The notes under the pieces were generated by a model, which saw only the letters and a program-made list of their open reading frames with translations, was not told the DNA's origin and ran no database searches. 64,000 bases of DNA from Arthrobacter pascens (GTDB taxonomy: Bacteria > Actinomycetota > Actinomycetes > Actinomycetales > Micrococcaceae), in assembly GCF_030816475.1 (NCBI RefSeq), contig NZ_JAUSXF010000001.1:186001-250000 (forward strand). The letters are read 5' to 3'. Each line of letters begins with the position of its first letter. Within the stretch, counting starts at the first letter, position 1. The position numbers were made by a program, and so were the translations under genes. Below, one piece after another: positions 18,751-28,789 of this stretch.

Positions 18751-21700
18751 CTTCCCAGAATCCCGCGACTTCCCAGAACGCCCGCCTCGCCGCCGGCGGA
18801 CGCATCGACCGCACCATCTCCTGGCGTTTCACCGTGGACGGAGAGGAATTCACCGGCCACCCCGGCGACACGTTGGCCTCCGCCCTGCTCGCCAACGGCC
18901 GGGTCGCCGTCGGAAACTCCCTCTATGAGCGCCGGCCCCGCGGCATCATGTCCGCAGGCGTGGAGGAAGCCAACGCCCTGGTCAGGGTGGAACCGCGATT
19001 CCCGGGCCACGTGGCCGAGTCCATGCTCCCCGCCACCACCGTCACCCTGGTGGACGGCCTGAAGGCCGGCCTGCTTAACGGCCTGGGCCGGCTGGATCCC
19101 GAGGATGACCGCGCGGAGTACGACAAGAAGTACGTCCACACCGACGTCCTGGTGATCGGCGGCGGCCCGGCCGGGCTGGCGGCGGCCCGCGAAGCTGTCC
19201 GTTCCGGCGCCCGCGTCATGCTGCTGGACGACCAGCCCGAGCTCGGCGGATCCCTGCTGTCCGGCTCCACGGCTCCCGAACTGGTGGAGACCATCGAAGG
19301 CAAGCCTGCCCTGGAATGGGTGGCGGACATCGAAGCCGAGCTCGTCTCCGGCGCCGAATCCACCGTCCTGAACCGCACCACCGCTTTCGGCGCCTACGAC
19401 GCCAACTATGTCATCGCCGTCCAGAACCGCACCGACCACCTGTCCACACCGGCCGCGCCGGGTGTTTCCCGGCAGCGTATTTGGCACATCCGTGCCAACC
19501 AGGTGGTGCTGGCCCCCGGCGCCCACGAACGGCCGCTGGTCTTTGAAAACAACGACCGCCCCGGCATCATGCTGGCCTCGGCCGTCCGCAGCTACCTCAA
19601 CCGCTACGCGGTGGCCGCTGGGCAGCGCGTTGTCATCAGCACCACCAACGACAGTGCTTACGCCCTGGCCGCAGACCTGCGCGCCGCCGGCATCAAGGTC
19701 GCCGCCGTCGTCGACGCCCGCCCCAAGCTCACCGCGGTGGCTGCTGCCGCCGTCGAAGCCGGGACCCGGGTACTGATCGGCAGCGCGGTGGCCAACACCG
19801 CCGCCGGAACCGATACCGCCGGAACCGATACCGCCGGAACCGATACTGCCGGAACAGACACTGGCCGCCTCACGGGCGTCACCGTCCGCAGCATCAACGA
19901 CGACGGCGTCCTCACCTCCGGGGTCGAAGAGATCGCCTGCGACCTGCTGGCCGTCTCCGGCGGCTGGAGCCCGCTGGTCCACCTGCACTCGCAGCGGCAG
20001 GGCAAGCTGCGCTGGGACGATGACCTGGCCGCCTTTGTGCCGAGCACCGTGGTCCCCAACCAGCAGATAGTCGGCTCCGGCCGCGGCAGCTTCGAACTCG
20101 CCGATGTACTGGCCGAGGGCATCTCGGCCGGAGCATCCGCCGCCATCGCCGCCGGGTTCGAGTCTGCTACGCAGCCCACCCCGCTCAGTGAGCCGAAGGC
20201 CTCCGGACCCACCCGCCAGCTGTGGCTGGTACCGGGGGAGGCCGGCACTCCGGACGACTGGCACCACCACTTCGTTGACTTCCAGCGCGACCAGTCCGTG
20301 GCAGACGTCCTGCGCTCCACCGGAGCCGGGATGCGGTCCGTGGAGCACATCAAGCGCTACACCTCCATCAGCACCGCCAACGACCAGGGCAAGACCTCCG
20401 GCGTCAACGCGATCGGCGTCATCGCCGCCGCACTGCGCCAGGCAGGCGAAGCCTCCCGCGGCATCGGCGAGATCGGCACCACCACCTACCGCGCACCGTT
20501 CACCCCGGTGGCATTCGCGGCCCTGGCCGGACGCCAGCGCGGCGAATTGTTCGATCCCGCCCGCGTCACCTCCATCCACCCCTGGCACGTGACCAAGGGA
20601 GCCTTGTTCGAGGACGTCGGGCAGTGGAAGCGGCCCTGGTACTACCCGCAGCCGGGGGAGGACATGGACGCAGCAGTGCTGCGCGAGTGCGCCGCGGTCC
20701 GTGAATCCGTGGGGTTCATGGACGCCACCACCCTCGGCAAGATCGAAATCCGGGGCAAGGACGCAGGGGAGTTCCTCAACCGGATCTACACCAACGCATT
20801 CAAGAAGCTCGCGCCCGGTTCCGCACGCTACGGCGTGATGTGCACCCCGGACGGGATGATCTTCGACGACGGCGTGACCCTCCGCCTCGACGATGACCGC
20901 TTCTTCATGACCACCACCACCGGCGGTGCGGCCAAAGTGCTGGACTGGCTGGAGGAATGGCTGCAGACCGAATGGCCGGAACTGGACGTGCATTGCACCT
21001 CGGTGACCGAACAGTGGAGCACCATTGCCGTCGTCGGGCCCAAATCCCGCGCGGTCCTGGCCAAGGTTGCCCCGCAGCTGGCCGCCAACGGCGGGCTGGA
21101 GGCCGACGCCTTCCCGTTCATGACCTTCCGCGAAACCACCCTCGCCTCCGGCGTTCGTGCCCGGGTCTGCAGGATCTCGTTCTCCGGCGAGCTGGCCTAC
21201 GAAATCAACGTGCCGTCCTGGTACGGGCTGAACACCTGGGAAGCCGTTGCCGCGGCCGGTGCCGAGTTCAACATCACCCCCTATGGCACCGAGACCATGC
21301 ACGTGCTCCGGGCCGAAAAGGGCTACCCGATCGTCGGGCAGGACACCGACGGCACCGTGACTCCGCAGGATGCAGGAATGGACTGGATCATTTCCAAGGC
21401 CAAGGACTTCATCGGCAAACGCTCGTACACCAGGGTTGATGTGGCACGCGGGGACCGTAAGCACCTGGTCAGCGTCCTGCCCGTGGACGGAACGTTCCGG
21501 CTGCCGGAAGGCACCCAGCTGGTGGAAAAGGGCCGATCCACAAACCCTGCCTACGGACCGGTGCCCATGGAAGGCTTCGTCACCTCCAGCTACCACTCCG
21601 CCGCCCTGGGCAGGTCCTTCGCCCTGGCCCTGATCAAGAACGGCCGCAACCGGATCGGACAGACCCTCGTGGCTGCCGCCGGCGACCGGCTCGTTGACGT

Positions 21701-21755
21701 CGTTGTCGCAGAAACCGTACTTTTTGACCCCGAAGGAGAGCGTAAAGATGGCTGA
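18747..21755 (+). CDS. soxA: Sarcosine oxidase alpha subunit
   Basis: A 1002-residue subunit. The GTG start at 18747 is chosen because GGAAGGAG lies seven bases upstream and it overlaps the soxD stop; the frame stays open further upstream inside soxD. Domains are an N-terminal ferredoxin-like fold ([21 protein letters not shown]), a dinucleotide domain ([19 protein letters not shown], binding NAD), and a C-terminal aminomethyltransferase-type folate domain ([20 protein letters not shown]). It receives formaldehyde equivalents from the beta subunit and forms 5,10-methylene-THF. A four-unit 15-bp tandem repeat encoding AGTDT lies at 19803-19862. It overlaps soxG by eight bases. Confidence 0.97.
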   Translation: MTSQNPATSQNARLAAGGRIDRTISWRFTVDGEEFTGHPGDTLASALLANGRVAVGNSLYERRPRGIMSAGVEEANALVRVEPRFPGHVAESMLPATTVTLVDGLKAGLLNGLGRLDPEDDRAEYDKKYVHTDVLVIGGGPAGLAAAREAVRSGARVMLLDDQPELGGSLLSGSTAPELVETIEGKPALEWVADIEAELVSGAESTVLNRTTAFGAYDANYVIAVQNRTDHLSTPAAPGVSRQRIWHIRANQVVLAPGAHERPLVFENNDRPGIMLASAVRSYLNRYAVAAGQRVVISTTNDSAYALAADLRAAGIKVAAVVDARPKLTAVAAAAVEAGTRVLIGSAVANTAAGTDTAGTDTAGTDTAGTDTGRLTGVTVRSINDDGVLTSGVEEIACDLLAVSGGWSPLVHLHSQRQGKLRWDDDLAAFVPSTVVPNQQIVGSGRGSFELADVLAEGISAGASAAIAAGFESATQPTPLSEPKASGPTRQLWLVPGEAGTPDDWHHHFVDFQRDQSVADVLRSTGAGMRSVEHIKRYTSISTANDQGKTSGVNAIGVIAAALRQAGEASRGIGEIGTTTYRAPFTPVAFAALAGRQRGELFDPARVTSIHPWHVTKGALFEDVGQWKRPWYYPQPGEDMDAAVLRECAAVRESVGFMDATTLGKIEIRGKDAGEFLNRIYTNAFKKLAPGSARYGVMCTPDGMIFDDGVTLRLDDDRFFMTTTTGGAAKVLDWLEEWLQTEWPELDVHCTSVTEQWSTIAVVGPKSRAVLAKVAPQLAANGGLEADAFPFMTFRETTLASGVRARVCRISFSGELAYEINVPSWYGLNTWEAVAAAGAEFNITPYGTETMHVLRAEKGYPIVGQDTDGTVTPQDAGMDWIISKAKDFIGKRSYTRVDVARGDRKHLVSVLPVDGTFRLPEGTQLVEKGRSTNPAYGPVPMEGFVTSSYHSAALGRSFALALIKNGRNRIGQTLVAAAGDRLVDVVVAETVLFDPEGERKDG
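19803..19862 (+). repeat. In-frame 15-bp tandem repeat inside soxA
   Basis: Four units of GCCGGAACCGATACC; the first two are identical, the third differs by one base and the fourth by a few. It encodes four AGTDT blocks in a loop between two strands of the dinucleotide domain. The near identity of units 1-3 suggests recent slippage expansion. Confidence 0.9.
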
Positions 21756-22386
21756 AACAGCGGCACCCAAAACCTCCAACGAGACGAACCTGTCCCTGCG
21801 CACCAGCCCGGCTGCCCTGCTCAGGGCAGCGTTCGAAACCGGCTCCGTCCACGGCACCGTAGAACTGAGCGAAATCACCTTCCTGACCATGGTGGGCCTC
21901 CGCGTAGGCCGGGACACCGACGCCGGGCAGCGGATCGCCTCAGTCACCGGCGGCCTGCCGGCCACATGCGGCGCCGTGAGCGGTACCGGCGACACTTCCG
22001 TCCTGTGGCTCGGGCCCGAGGAATTCCTGGTGGTAGCACCGCTGGAAGCCCACGAGTCGCTCGGCGGCGACCTGATCCAGGCCTTGAAGGAAGCCCTCGG
22101 CGACGGCGAAGGCCAGGTGGTGGACCTCTCCGCCAACCGCACCACCTTCGAGCTCACCGGGCCGCGTTCCCGGGCAGTCCTGGAAAAGGGCTGCTCCCTG
22201 GACCTCCATCCGCGCCAGTTCAAGGCCGGCACGGCGCTGTCCACGGAGATCGGTAATATCCCTGCGGTTCTGTGGAAGACCGGCGACGAGAGCTACCGGA
22301 TCTTCCCGCGTGCCTCGTTCGCCGACTTCCTGGGCCGCTGGCTCCTCGACGCAATACGGGAGTACGCCTCCCCTGAGGTCCCCTAA
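21748..22386 (+). CDS. soxG: Sarcosine oxidase gamma subunit
   Basis: A 212-residue SoxG with the folate-domain-like fold of this family ([63 protein letters not shown]). ATG 21748 follows GAAGGAGAG inside the end of soxA. It completes the heterotetramer. The stop is immediately followed by the sdaA start, so all six genes from glyA form one operon. Confidence 0.96.
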   Translation: MAETAAPKTSNETNLSLRTSPAALLRAAFETGSVHGTVELSEITFLTMVGLRVGRDTDAGQRIASVTGGLPATCGAVSGTGDTSVLWLGPEEFLVVAPLEAHESLGGDLIQALKEALGDGEGQVVDLSANRTTFELTGPRSRAVLEKGCSLDLHPRQFKAGTALSTEIGNIPAVLWKTGDESYRIFPRASFADFLGRWLLDAIREYASPEVP

Positions 22387-23760
22387 ATGGCGCTCAGCGT
22401 CCTGGACCTGTTCTCCGTCGGCATCGGACCGTCGTCGTCACACACAGTGGGGCCGATGCGGGCAGCGAAGCTTTTCGCCGACGGGCTCAAAGACGAAGGA
22501 CACCTGAGTTCCACCATGCGGGTCCAGGCCGAACTGTTCGGCTCCCTCGGGGCTACCGGGCGGGGCCACGGCTCGGACAAGGCCGTGGTCCTAGGGTTCA
22601 AGGGCCTGGATCCTGAAACAGTGGACACCGCCACGGCGGATGACCAGGTGGCCGCCGCAGCCCTCGACGCCGAGTTGTGGCTGGGCGGCGACCACCGGGT
22701 GGACTTCAACTGGGACGAGGACGTGGTGCTGCACCGGCGCAAGTCGCTGCCGGCGCACCCCAACGGCATGACCTTCCGCGCCCTGGACCACGCCGGAGCC
22801 GTGCTCAGCGAGCGGAGCTTCTATTCGATTGGGGGAGGCTTCGTCATTGACGGGGACGCCGACGCCGGCGACCGGCTGGTGGCCGACGCCACCGTCCTGC
22901 CTTACCCGTTTACGACGGCCGATGAGCTTCTGGAGATCTGCAGCCGCGAAGGCATGTCCATCTCGGACGTGATGCTCGCCAACGAACTGACCTGGCGGAG
23001 CGAAGCGGAGCTCCGGGAGAAGCTGCTGGGGCTGTGGGCCGTGATGCGCGAATGCGTGCACAACGGCTGCGCAGCGGAAGGAATCCTGCCAGGCGGCCTG
23101 AACGTCAGGCGCCGGGCGCCGTCGTTATTCCAGACCCTGACGGCGGACACCGGCGTGACGGACCCGCTGCGGGCGATGGAGTGGGTCAACCTGTTCGCGC
23201 TGGCCGTTAATGAGGAGAACGCCGCCGGCGGGCGCATCGTCACGGCGCCCACCAACGGTGCGGCCGGCATCGTCCCCGCGGTGCTGCACTATTACGTGAA
23301 GTTTGTTCCCGGCGCCAACGACGACGGCGTGGTCCGGTTCCTGCTGGCTGCGGCCGCCGTCGGGATACTGTTCAAGATCAACGCCTCCATCTCCGGCGCC
23401 GAGGTGGGCTGCCAGGGCGAGGTCGGTTCCGCCTGCTCCATGGCCGCCGCGGGGCTCTGCGAAGTGCTCGGCGGCATCCCCGCCCAGGTCGAAAACGCCG
23501 CCGAAGTGGGCATCGAACACAACCTGGGCCTCACCTGCGACCCCGTGGGCGGCCTGGTGCAGATCCCCTGCATCGAGCGCAACGCTATCGCCAGCGTCAA
23601 GGCCATCAATGCCGCCCGCCTTGCCCTGCACGGCGACGGAAGCCACAAGGTATCCCTCGACAAAGCCATCAAGACGATGAGGGAAACCGGCGCGGACATG
23701 AAGGACAAATACAAGGAGACCTCACGGGGCGGCCTCGCAGTGAACGTCATCGAGTGCTGA
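22387..23760 (+). CDS. sdaA: L-serine dehydratase (iron-sulfur type, single chain)
   Basis: A 457-residue L-serine ammonia-lyase joining the beta and alpha domains in one chain. It has the N-terminal [21 protein letters not shown] and the C-terminal [21 protein letters not shown], with further conserved cysteines in [22 protein letters not shown] that hold a 4Fe-4S cluster. It deaminates serine to pyruvate. It starts directly at the soxG stop and has no separate ribosome site, so it is probably translationally coupled. It finishes the path sarcosine-glycine-serine-pyruvate. Confidence 0.96.
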   Translation: MALSVLDLFSVGIGPSSSHTVGPMRAAKLFADGLKDEGHLSSTMRVQAELFGSLGATGRGHGSDKAVVLGFKGLDPETVDTATADDQVAAAALDAELWLGGDHRVDFNWDEDVVLHRRKSLPAHPNGMTFRALDHAGAVLSERSFYSIGGGFVIDGDADAGDRLVADATVLPYPFTTADELLEICSREGMSISDVMLANELTWRSEAELREKLLGLWAVMRECVHNGCAAEGILPGGLNVRRRAPSLFQTLTADTGVTDPLRAMEWVNLFALAVNEENAAGGRIVTAPTNGAAGIVPAVLHYYVKFVPGANDDGVVRFLLAAAAVGILFKINASISGAEVGCQGEVGSACSMAAAGLCEVLGGIPAQVENAAEVGIEHNLGLTCDPVGGLVQIPCIERNAIASVKAINAARLALHGDGSHKVSLDKAIKTMRETGADMKDKYKETSRGGLAVNVIEC

Positions 23761-23780
23761 TCCGCTGAAGTACTTTGTAG

Positions 23781-23811
23781 CCCCGGGTGTCCATGGGCAC
23801 CCGGGGTTTTT
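23781..23811 (+). terminator. Terminator of the glyA-sox-sdaA operon
   Basis: A perfect 9-bp stem CCCCGGGTG / CACCCGGGG with an 8-base loop, followed by TTTTT, 20 bases after the sdaA stop. Confidence 0.9.
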
Positions 23812-23948
23812 CCACGAGCAACAGCGCCTGGATTCACAGGTGCCCGGGCCTCTTTGGAGCAAGATGTGACCAGCAATCCACTCCCGCATGAAGATGGACG
23901 ACTTCCTGCATCCTCGTCCGCCGGGCGCGGCTGGCAGAGGGGCCGCTC

Positions 23949-24173
23949 ATGATTGGCGGCCGGGCGCGAAAGGGCTCCGGGGGCCGGGGGCTGCGGAGCG
24001 ACTGGGCGAAGCTCACGGGCCGCACCGTGGAGGTGTGGCGCATGGGTGAGTACATTCTGACCGGCGTTGTCGAACAGGCGGCCGACAATGACTCCGTTCT
24101 GTGGATAGCTGCCGACGGCAGCCGCACCCGAAAGTTGTTCGCTAAGCTCGACGGGTACCAAATCCTGGTCTAA
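23949..24173 (+). CDS. Small hypothetical protein
   Basis: A 74-residue basic protein with an Arg/Gly-rich start (IGGRARKGSGGRGLRSDW) and a strand-rich C-terminal half (LTGRTVEVWRMGEYILTGVVE, DNDSVLWIAADGSRTRKLF). AGAGGGG lies six bases before the ATG. It stands alone between the sdaA terminator and the convergent BCCT gene. The pattern could be a small beta-barrel, but I do not recognise the family and assign no function. Confidence 0.55.
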   Translation: MIGGRARKGSGGRGLRSDWAKLTGRTVEVWRMGEYILTGVVEQAADNDSVLWIAADGSRTRKLFAKLDGYQILV

Positions 24174-24219
24174 CTGTTCGCGGATCCTGGTCCATCCGGG
24201 ACCGCGTTGATCAGGTGGT

Positions 24220-26112
24220 TCAGTTGACTTTATTCAGACCGGTCGGTCCTTCCGCGGAACCGTCGGTCTTGCGCGTGTTGGTCACCAGGTCGAATTGGAC
24301 GCCGCCGTGCTGCTCGACACCGGTACGGATGGAGCGCTGCATGACCGAGTCGGTCAGCTGCCGCCGCAGGGACAACGGATCCCTGCGCAGATCCTTCACC
24401 AAGGCAAAACACATCAGCGCCATCACAATCACGAAGGGCAGGGCCGAGACGATGGTGATCCGTTGCAGGCCGGAGAGGGCTTCAGCTGGTTTATCGCCGC
24501 CTGCGAGCAGCATCACTGCGGCTACTGCGCCGGTCAGTGTGCCCCAGAAGATGACCACTCCGCGCCGTGGTTCCTCTGCGCCGTTGGAGCTCAGCGATCC
24601 CATCACGATGGAAGCGGCATCGGCGCCGGTGACGAAGAAGATGGCCACCAGAACCATCGCCAGGACGGACACTGCGCCGGCGATGGCATTGGGCAGCGGC
24701 AGGTGGTGGAGCAGGTCAAAGAGCGAGCTGTCGAAGGATATGGTGGCTTTTCCGTCCACCATCTTGGCCAGGCCGTCAGTGGTGTCGGGGGAAGCGTCTG
24801 CCTGGGACTGGATATGGATGGCGGCGCCGCCGAAGATGCCGAACCAGATCACGCTGACGATACTGGGAACCAGCAGTACGCCGGTGACGAACTGGCGGAT
24901 AGTCCGTCCCCTGCTGATGCGGGCGATGAACATGCCCACGAAAGGCGTCCAGGAGACCCACCAGGCCCAGTAGAAGATGGTCCAGCTGGACATCCACTGA
25001 CGCAGTGCCTCGTCGCCGACTGCCTCGGTGCGGGAAGACATCGCGGCCAGATCCCGGGCGTAGTCGCCCACGGCCGCGGGGATCAGGTTCAGGATGAACA
25101 GGGTGGGGCCGACGACGAAGACGATGATGGCCAGGACCAGGGCCATGACCATATTGATGTTGGAGAGCCACTGGATGCCGCGGCTGATGCCTGACACAGC
25201 GGAGGCCACGAAGCAGACGGTGAGTACCGCAACAATAACGACGAGCACGGGTGTGGCCAGCTGGCCGCCGATCCAGCCGTTGGAGGCCAGACCGCTGCCG
25301 ATCTGCAGAGCCCCCAGCCCGAGGGAAGCAGCCGTGCCGAAGAGTGTGGCGAAGATCGCCAGCATGTTGATGAACTTGCCGACCGGACCTTCCACTGTCT
25401 TCACGCCGAACAGGGAGGTGAAGACCGTCGAGACCAGCTGCCGCCGGCCCAGGCGGAAGCAACCATAGGCCATGGCCAGGCCGACGACTGCGTACATGGC
25501 CCAGGGGTGCAGGGTCCAGTGGAACAGGGACGTGGCCATCGCGGTTTGGACGGCTTCGGGCGTCTGGCCGTTAACCGTTCCCGGCGGCGGGGAGACGTAG
25601 TGATAAAGCGGCTCGGCCACCCCGTAGAACATCAGCCCGATGCCCATGCCGCAGGCGAACATCATCGAGATCCAGGAGACCATGGAGAACTCCGGCTTTT
25701 CGCCGTCCTTGCCAAGCGGGATATTCCCGAAGCGGCCCAGTGCCAGCCACAGCACGTAGACCACGAACAGCGAGGACAGTGAGATGAACAGCCAACCGGT
25801 GTTTGCCATGACCCACTCAAGGACCGCCTGCGACGTGGTCGAGAGGTTGTCCGTGCCTGCAAAGCCCCAGATGACGAAGGCCAGTGTTAGCAGGCCCGCC
25901 ACGCCGAAGACCCACTTATCGAGCCCTGCCTTGGCGAACAGCGTGCTCTTCTGCCGCCCTTCGGCGTGCTCTGTTTCGCTGATGCGCAGGGCCTGGATGA
26001 TGTGCCGGTCATCTTCGATCGGCTCATTTTCCTGTTCCAGTACCGCTTCCTTCTCTAAGCGGCCAGGAATCTGGCTGCTTTCATCGGTACTGAAGTCATG
26101 TTTGATTGTCAT
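24220..26112 (-). CDS. BCCT-family transporter (betaine/choline/carnitine type)
   Basis: A 630-residue membrane protein with about twelve hydrophobic segments. The BCCT signature segment SSWTIFYWAWWVSWTPFVGMFIARISRG includes the tryptophan-rich substrate helix. An acidic N-terminal tail (LEKEAVLEQENEPIEDD) and a basic C-terminal end are typical of osmo-sensing members. ATG 26112 is chosen over an upstream frame start because AAGGA precedes it. Import of glycine betaine or dimethylglycine by sodium symport is inferred from the adjacent dimethylglycine and sarcosine oxidases. It is transcribed away from the flavoprotein at 26437. Confidence 0.92.
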   Translation of the reverse strand: MTIKHDFSTDESSQIPGRLEKEAVLEQENEPIEDDRHIIQALRISETEHAEGRQKSTLFAKAGLDKWVFGVAGLLTLAFVIWGFAGTDNLSTTSQAVLEWVMANTGWLFISLSSLFVVYVLWLALGRFGNIPLGKDGEKPEFSMVSWISMMFACGMGIGLMFYGVAEPLYHYVSPPPGTVNGQTPEAVQTAMATSLFHWTLHPWAMYAVVGLAMAYGCFRLGRRQLVSTVFTSLFGVKTVEGPVGKFINMLAIFATLFGTAASLGLGALQIGSGLASNGWIGGQLATPVLVVIVAVLTVCFVASAVSGISRGIQWLSNINMVMALVLAIIVFVVGPTLFILNLIPAAVGDYARDLAAMSSRTEAVGDEALRQWMSSWTIFYWAWWVSWTPFVGMFIARISRGRTIRQFVTGVLLVPSIVSVIWFGIFGGAAIHIQSQADASPDTTDGLAKMVDGKATISFDSSLFDLLHHLPLPNAIAGAVSVLAMVLVAIFFVTGADAASIVMGSLSSNGAEEPRRGVVIFWGTLTGAVAAVMLLAGGDKPAEALSGLQRITIVSALPFVIVMALMCFALVKDLRRDPLSLRRQLTDSVMQRSIRTGVEQHGGVQFDLVTNTRKTDGSAEGPTGLNKVN

Positions 26113-26436
26113 AGGAGTCCTTCTTGCAAAATATCTGGGATGGCTCAATTGAGTCCTCATGCCTCCCAGGAAGCGAGTTCGTTAAGCGGCAGGCATGCGA
26201 GTGCTGCACTTTGGACCGGGGATGGAATCTCCGCGCGTGCCCGCGATGGGGACCACCGCGAGCGGATTCGCAAAAATCAACAGGTTTCGTAATAGGCAAC
26301 AGAGTGCGCCAGGCCACTCCTATTGTCAAGAAGTTTTGGATGATTTCCGCAACCCTTGACATGAGGCATCTGCTGCGACAATCTGTTGCATATAGTGATT
26401 GTTGTTGCGCAAGAAGCAATTAGAAGTAGGTTGACA
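26113..26436. promoter_or_regulatory. Divergent control region between BCCT transporter and flavoprotein
   Basis: A 324-base stretch without a gene. Its right half is AT-richer than the genes. TTGACA (26356-26361) with a 17-base spacer and CAATCT reads toward the flavoprotein. The inverted repeat TGCGACA-ATC-TGTTGCA (26374-26390) overlaps that -10 box and resembles IclR-family operators. TTGCGCAA occurs at 26405-26412. Promoter elements toward the transporter were not obvious. Confidence 0.4.
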
Positions 26437-27639
26437 ATGCAGACGGTTGCGATCGTGGGAGCTTCCCTCGCCGGACTTTCAGCGGCCCGGGCCGCCCGCG
26501 CCCAAGGCTTTTCGGGGCGGCTTATCATCGTTGGCGATGAGCACCACCGTCCCTATGACAGGCCTCCACTGTCCAAGGACTTCCTCCTGGGGAATATTAC
26601 GGCCGAAGATCTTTTTCTGGAGACGGAGGATGATGGCCTTCAGGCCGAGTGGCTCCTGGGACGAGCCGCAGTCGGCCTCGATGCTGCCACCCGCACCATC
26701 CGCCTGAGGGACGGGCAGACAGTCACTGCTGACGGTATCGTCATCGCAACAGGTGCCCGGTCCCGTCAGCTCCCCGCCGTGGCGGGCCGGGACAACGTCT
26801 TCTATCTACGGACGATCGCCGACGGCCAGGGACTGGCTCCGAAGCTGGTTCGGGGCGCCCGCCTTACGGTTATCGGTGCGGGGTTCATCGGCGCCGAGGT
26901 GGCTTCCGCAGCCGCCTCCCGGGGCATGGAAGTCACTATGATCGAAAACATTCCGGTCCCGTTCACGGCACAGCTTGGACACGAAATGGGAGCCGTGGTC
27001 GCCGATCTGCATAGGGCAAACGGCGTGAACGTCATCTCCGGCGCAGAGATCGTAGAGTTCCAGTTTGGGGAAGGCAACGTCACCGGACTCCGACTGGCAG
27101 ATGGGCAGTACGTTCCCACTGACATCGTCGTGGTGGGCATCGGAGCAATGCCGAACGTTGAATGGCTGGATGGTTCCGGCGTACTCCTCGGCGGCGGTGT
27201 GCTTTGCGACGCCATGGGACGCACGAACGTCCCGGGCATCGTCGCCGTCGGCGACTGCGCCGCCTGGTATGACGAGGCCGTGGGAACCCACCGCCGGGTT
27301 GAGCACTGGACCGGCGCCCTTGAGCGCGCCGCCCTCGCCGTCAACGCCCTGCTCGACGACGACGCCCCGCAGCAGCCGCATAAACCGCACTACTTCTGGT
27401 CCGACCAGCACGGCGTCAAGATCCAGTTCGCCGGACACTCCACCGGCTACGACCGGGTGGAGATCGAGGCCGGCGATCCGGAGAAGCACAGCTTCCTTGC
27501 CGTGTACTACCGGGACGACGTCCCGGTAGCCGTCCTGGGGATGAACCAGCCGCGGCTGTTCACCAAATGGCGGCGCGGACTCGCAACGCCTACCAGCAAG
27601 CCCGGACCCACCGGTCCGGTTGGCGCCGTCGCACCCTAA
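26437..27639 (+). CDS. FAD-dependent ferredoxin reductase-type oxidoreductase
   Basis: A 400-residue flavoprotein like putidaredoxin/rhodocoxin reductases. The FAD turn VAIVGASLAGLSAARAARAQGF starts at residue 3, followed by the NAD turn TVIGAGFIGAEVASAAASRG and the FAD-ribityl motif GIVAVGDCAAW. The YDRPPLSKDFL segment is diagnostic of this group. ATG 26437 starts right at the FAD motif; the frame is open upstream without homology. Such enzymes pass electrons from NAD(P)H to a ferredoxin serving a Rieske oxygenase or P450. No ferredoxin or oxygenase is encoded in this window, so the partner is unknown; a betaine monooxygenase would fit. Confidence 0.9.
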   Translation: MQTVAIVGASLAGLSAARAARAQGFSGRLIIVGDEHHRPYDRPPLSKDFLLGNITAEDLFLETEDDGLQAEWLLGRAAVGLDAATRTIRLRDGQTVTADGIVIATGARSRQLPAVAGRDNVFYLRTIADGQGLAPKLVRGARLTVIGAGFIGAEVASAAASRGMEVTMIENIPVPFTAQLGHEMGAVVADLHRANGVNVISGAEIVEFQFGEGNVTGLRLADGQYVPTDIVVVGIGAMPNVEWLDGSGVLLGGGVLCDAMGRTNVPGIVAVGDCAAWYDEAVGTHRRVEHWTGALERAALAVNALLDDDAPQQPHKPHYFWSDQHGVKIQFAGHSTGYDRVEIEAGDPEKHSFLAVYYRDDVPVAVLGMNQPRLFTKWRRGLATPTSKPGPTGPVGAVAP

Positions 27640-27656
27640 CCCCAGAGGGAACGGCG

Positions 27657-28463
27657 TCACCGCCGCGTGTACCCCATCTTCGCGCTGATCGCGAGCCCGG
27701 CCTGCGTGAGCGCCCCGATGAGACCCGGCACCTTAGCCGGGTCAAAACGGAACGCGGGCCCGGAAATGCTGACTGCACCTATGACGGAACCCAGGTGGTT
27801 GTGCACCGGCACGGCCATCGAGTTGAGCCCGATTTCGAATTCCTCCATGGTTACGGCATAGCCTTTGTGGACCACGTCGAGAAGCTGTTTTTCCAGCTTG
27901 TCCCGTTTGGTGATGGTCCGCGGCGTCCGGGGCGCCAAACCCGTCTCCTTCAGAATCCTGTCCCGGTCTTCGGCAGACAGCGCGGCCAGCAGGACCTTCC
28001 CGCTCGACGTTGCGTGCAGCGGTGTCAGGCTGCCCACCCAGTCGTAGGTTGCCAGTGTTGAAGGGCCCATGGCCTGGTCAACGTTGACAGCATAGTTGGA
28101 GCGCAGGACGGCGAGGTTTACCGTCTCCTTGTATTCCTCGGCCAGGCTTTCCAGCACTGGACGGGCCTCCTGCACCAGGCTGAGCCTGCCCGGAATGGAA
28201 CTCGCCAGTCTTAGAACGCCAAAGCCCAGCTGATACTTTCCGCGTTCGCTGTTCTGATGGACCATTTCCCGGCTCACCAAGGAACCCAGCAAACGGGACA
28301 CCGTGGACTTGTGGATGCCCATCTCCTCGGCGATTTCGCTCACGCCCGCATGGCCGTCCCGGGCCAGGATTTCCAGTACGGCAAGCGCCCGGTCCACTGA
28401 TTGGACGCCCCCGTGCCCTCCCTCAACCTCAATGTCAGATTCAGGGTCAGTGTTCGAAACCAT
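27657..28463 (-). CDS. IclR-family transcriptional regulator
   Basis: A complete 268-residue IclR protein: winged helix at about residues 20-80 (VDRALAVLEILARDGH, HKSTVSRLLGSL), effector domain to the end with TPLHATSSGKVLLAAL, MEEFEIGLNSMAVPV and GAVSISGPAFRFDP. It is convergent with the flavoprotein gene, 17 bases away. It is highly similar to the partial IclR gene at 1-659 and has the same orientation. Control of the flavoprotein/BCCT region through the palindrome at 26374-26390 is a reasonable inference. Confidence 0.93.
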   Translation of the reverse strand: MVSNTDPESDIEVEGGHGGVQSVDRALAVLEILARDGHAGVSEIAEEMGIHKSTVSRLLGSLVSREMVHQNSERGKYQLGFGVLRLASSIPGRLSLVQEARPVLESLAEEYKETVNLAVLRSNYAVNVDQAMGPSTLATYDWVGSLTPLHATSSGKVLLAALSAEDRDRILKETGLAPRTPRTITKRDKLEKQLLDVVHKGYAVTMEEFEIGLNSMAVPVHNHLGSVIGAVSISGPAFRFDPAKVPGLIGALTQAGLAISAKMGYTRR

Positions 28464-28681
28464 GATCCATACTCTCGAGTAGTTTCTGCGGCTCGCACAC
28501 GCGCCACAAGGCCGCCTGGGGCGACCGCCCGGTTAGTTCCACAATGTCGATCCTAGACCGGAAAGTGTGACGGGGCCGACATTGCGCTAAGCGACTTGAT
28601 GCGACCCGTCCGGCTGGCAGGTGCACGTCGACGCGACGCGCGCCGTTAGCGAGGCTGCCCGCCGGGGCAGGCGCGCTGACG
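28464..28681. other. Intergenic stretch upstream of IclR
   Basis: No gene is visible. A short CTGCCC-GCCG-GGGCAG hairpin at 28655-28670 lies downstream of the small leftward ORF and could end its transcript. No clear promoter for the IclR gene was identified. Confidence 0.3.
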
Positions 28682-28789
28682 CTATTTCTTCCAGCGCTTC
28701 GGCCAGTCCATGTTCATCACCCACAGCGCAAGGAGAAGCGAATCCATGGTCATCAGGCCCGCAATGAGATAAGCCCACCCTATGAACAT
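28682..28789 (-). CDS. Very small single-span membrane protein
   Basis: A 35-residue ORF, MFIGWAYLIAGL to DWPKRWKK, with one hydrophobic span of about 22 residues and a basic, tryptophan-containing C-terminus. This is typical of genuine small membrane proteins and unlikely by chance in such GC-rich DNA. Its start overlaps the end of the preceding small ORF by 10 bases, suggesting coupled translation; it has no strong ribosome site of its own. Function unknown. Small transporter subunits have this look, but no transporter gene is adjacent. Confidence 0.5.
   Translation of the reverse strand: MFIGWAYLIAGLMTMDSLLLALWVMNMDWPKRWKK

Noticed and set aside
19803..19862. CRISPR-like repeats
   Set aside because: The units are 15 bp, directly adjacent without spacers, and in frame within soxA.
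18693..22244. An open frame of over 1,180 codons antisense to soxA-soxG
   Set aside because: It mirrors the codon bias of the soxA frame in GC-rich DNA, has low-complexity Gly/Gln-rich translation and no recognisable domain.
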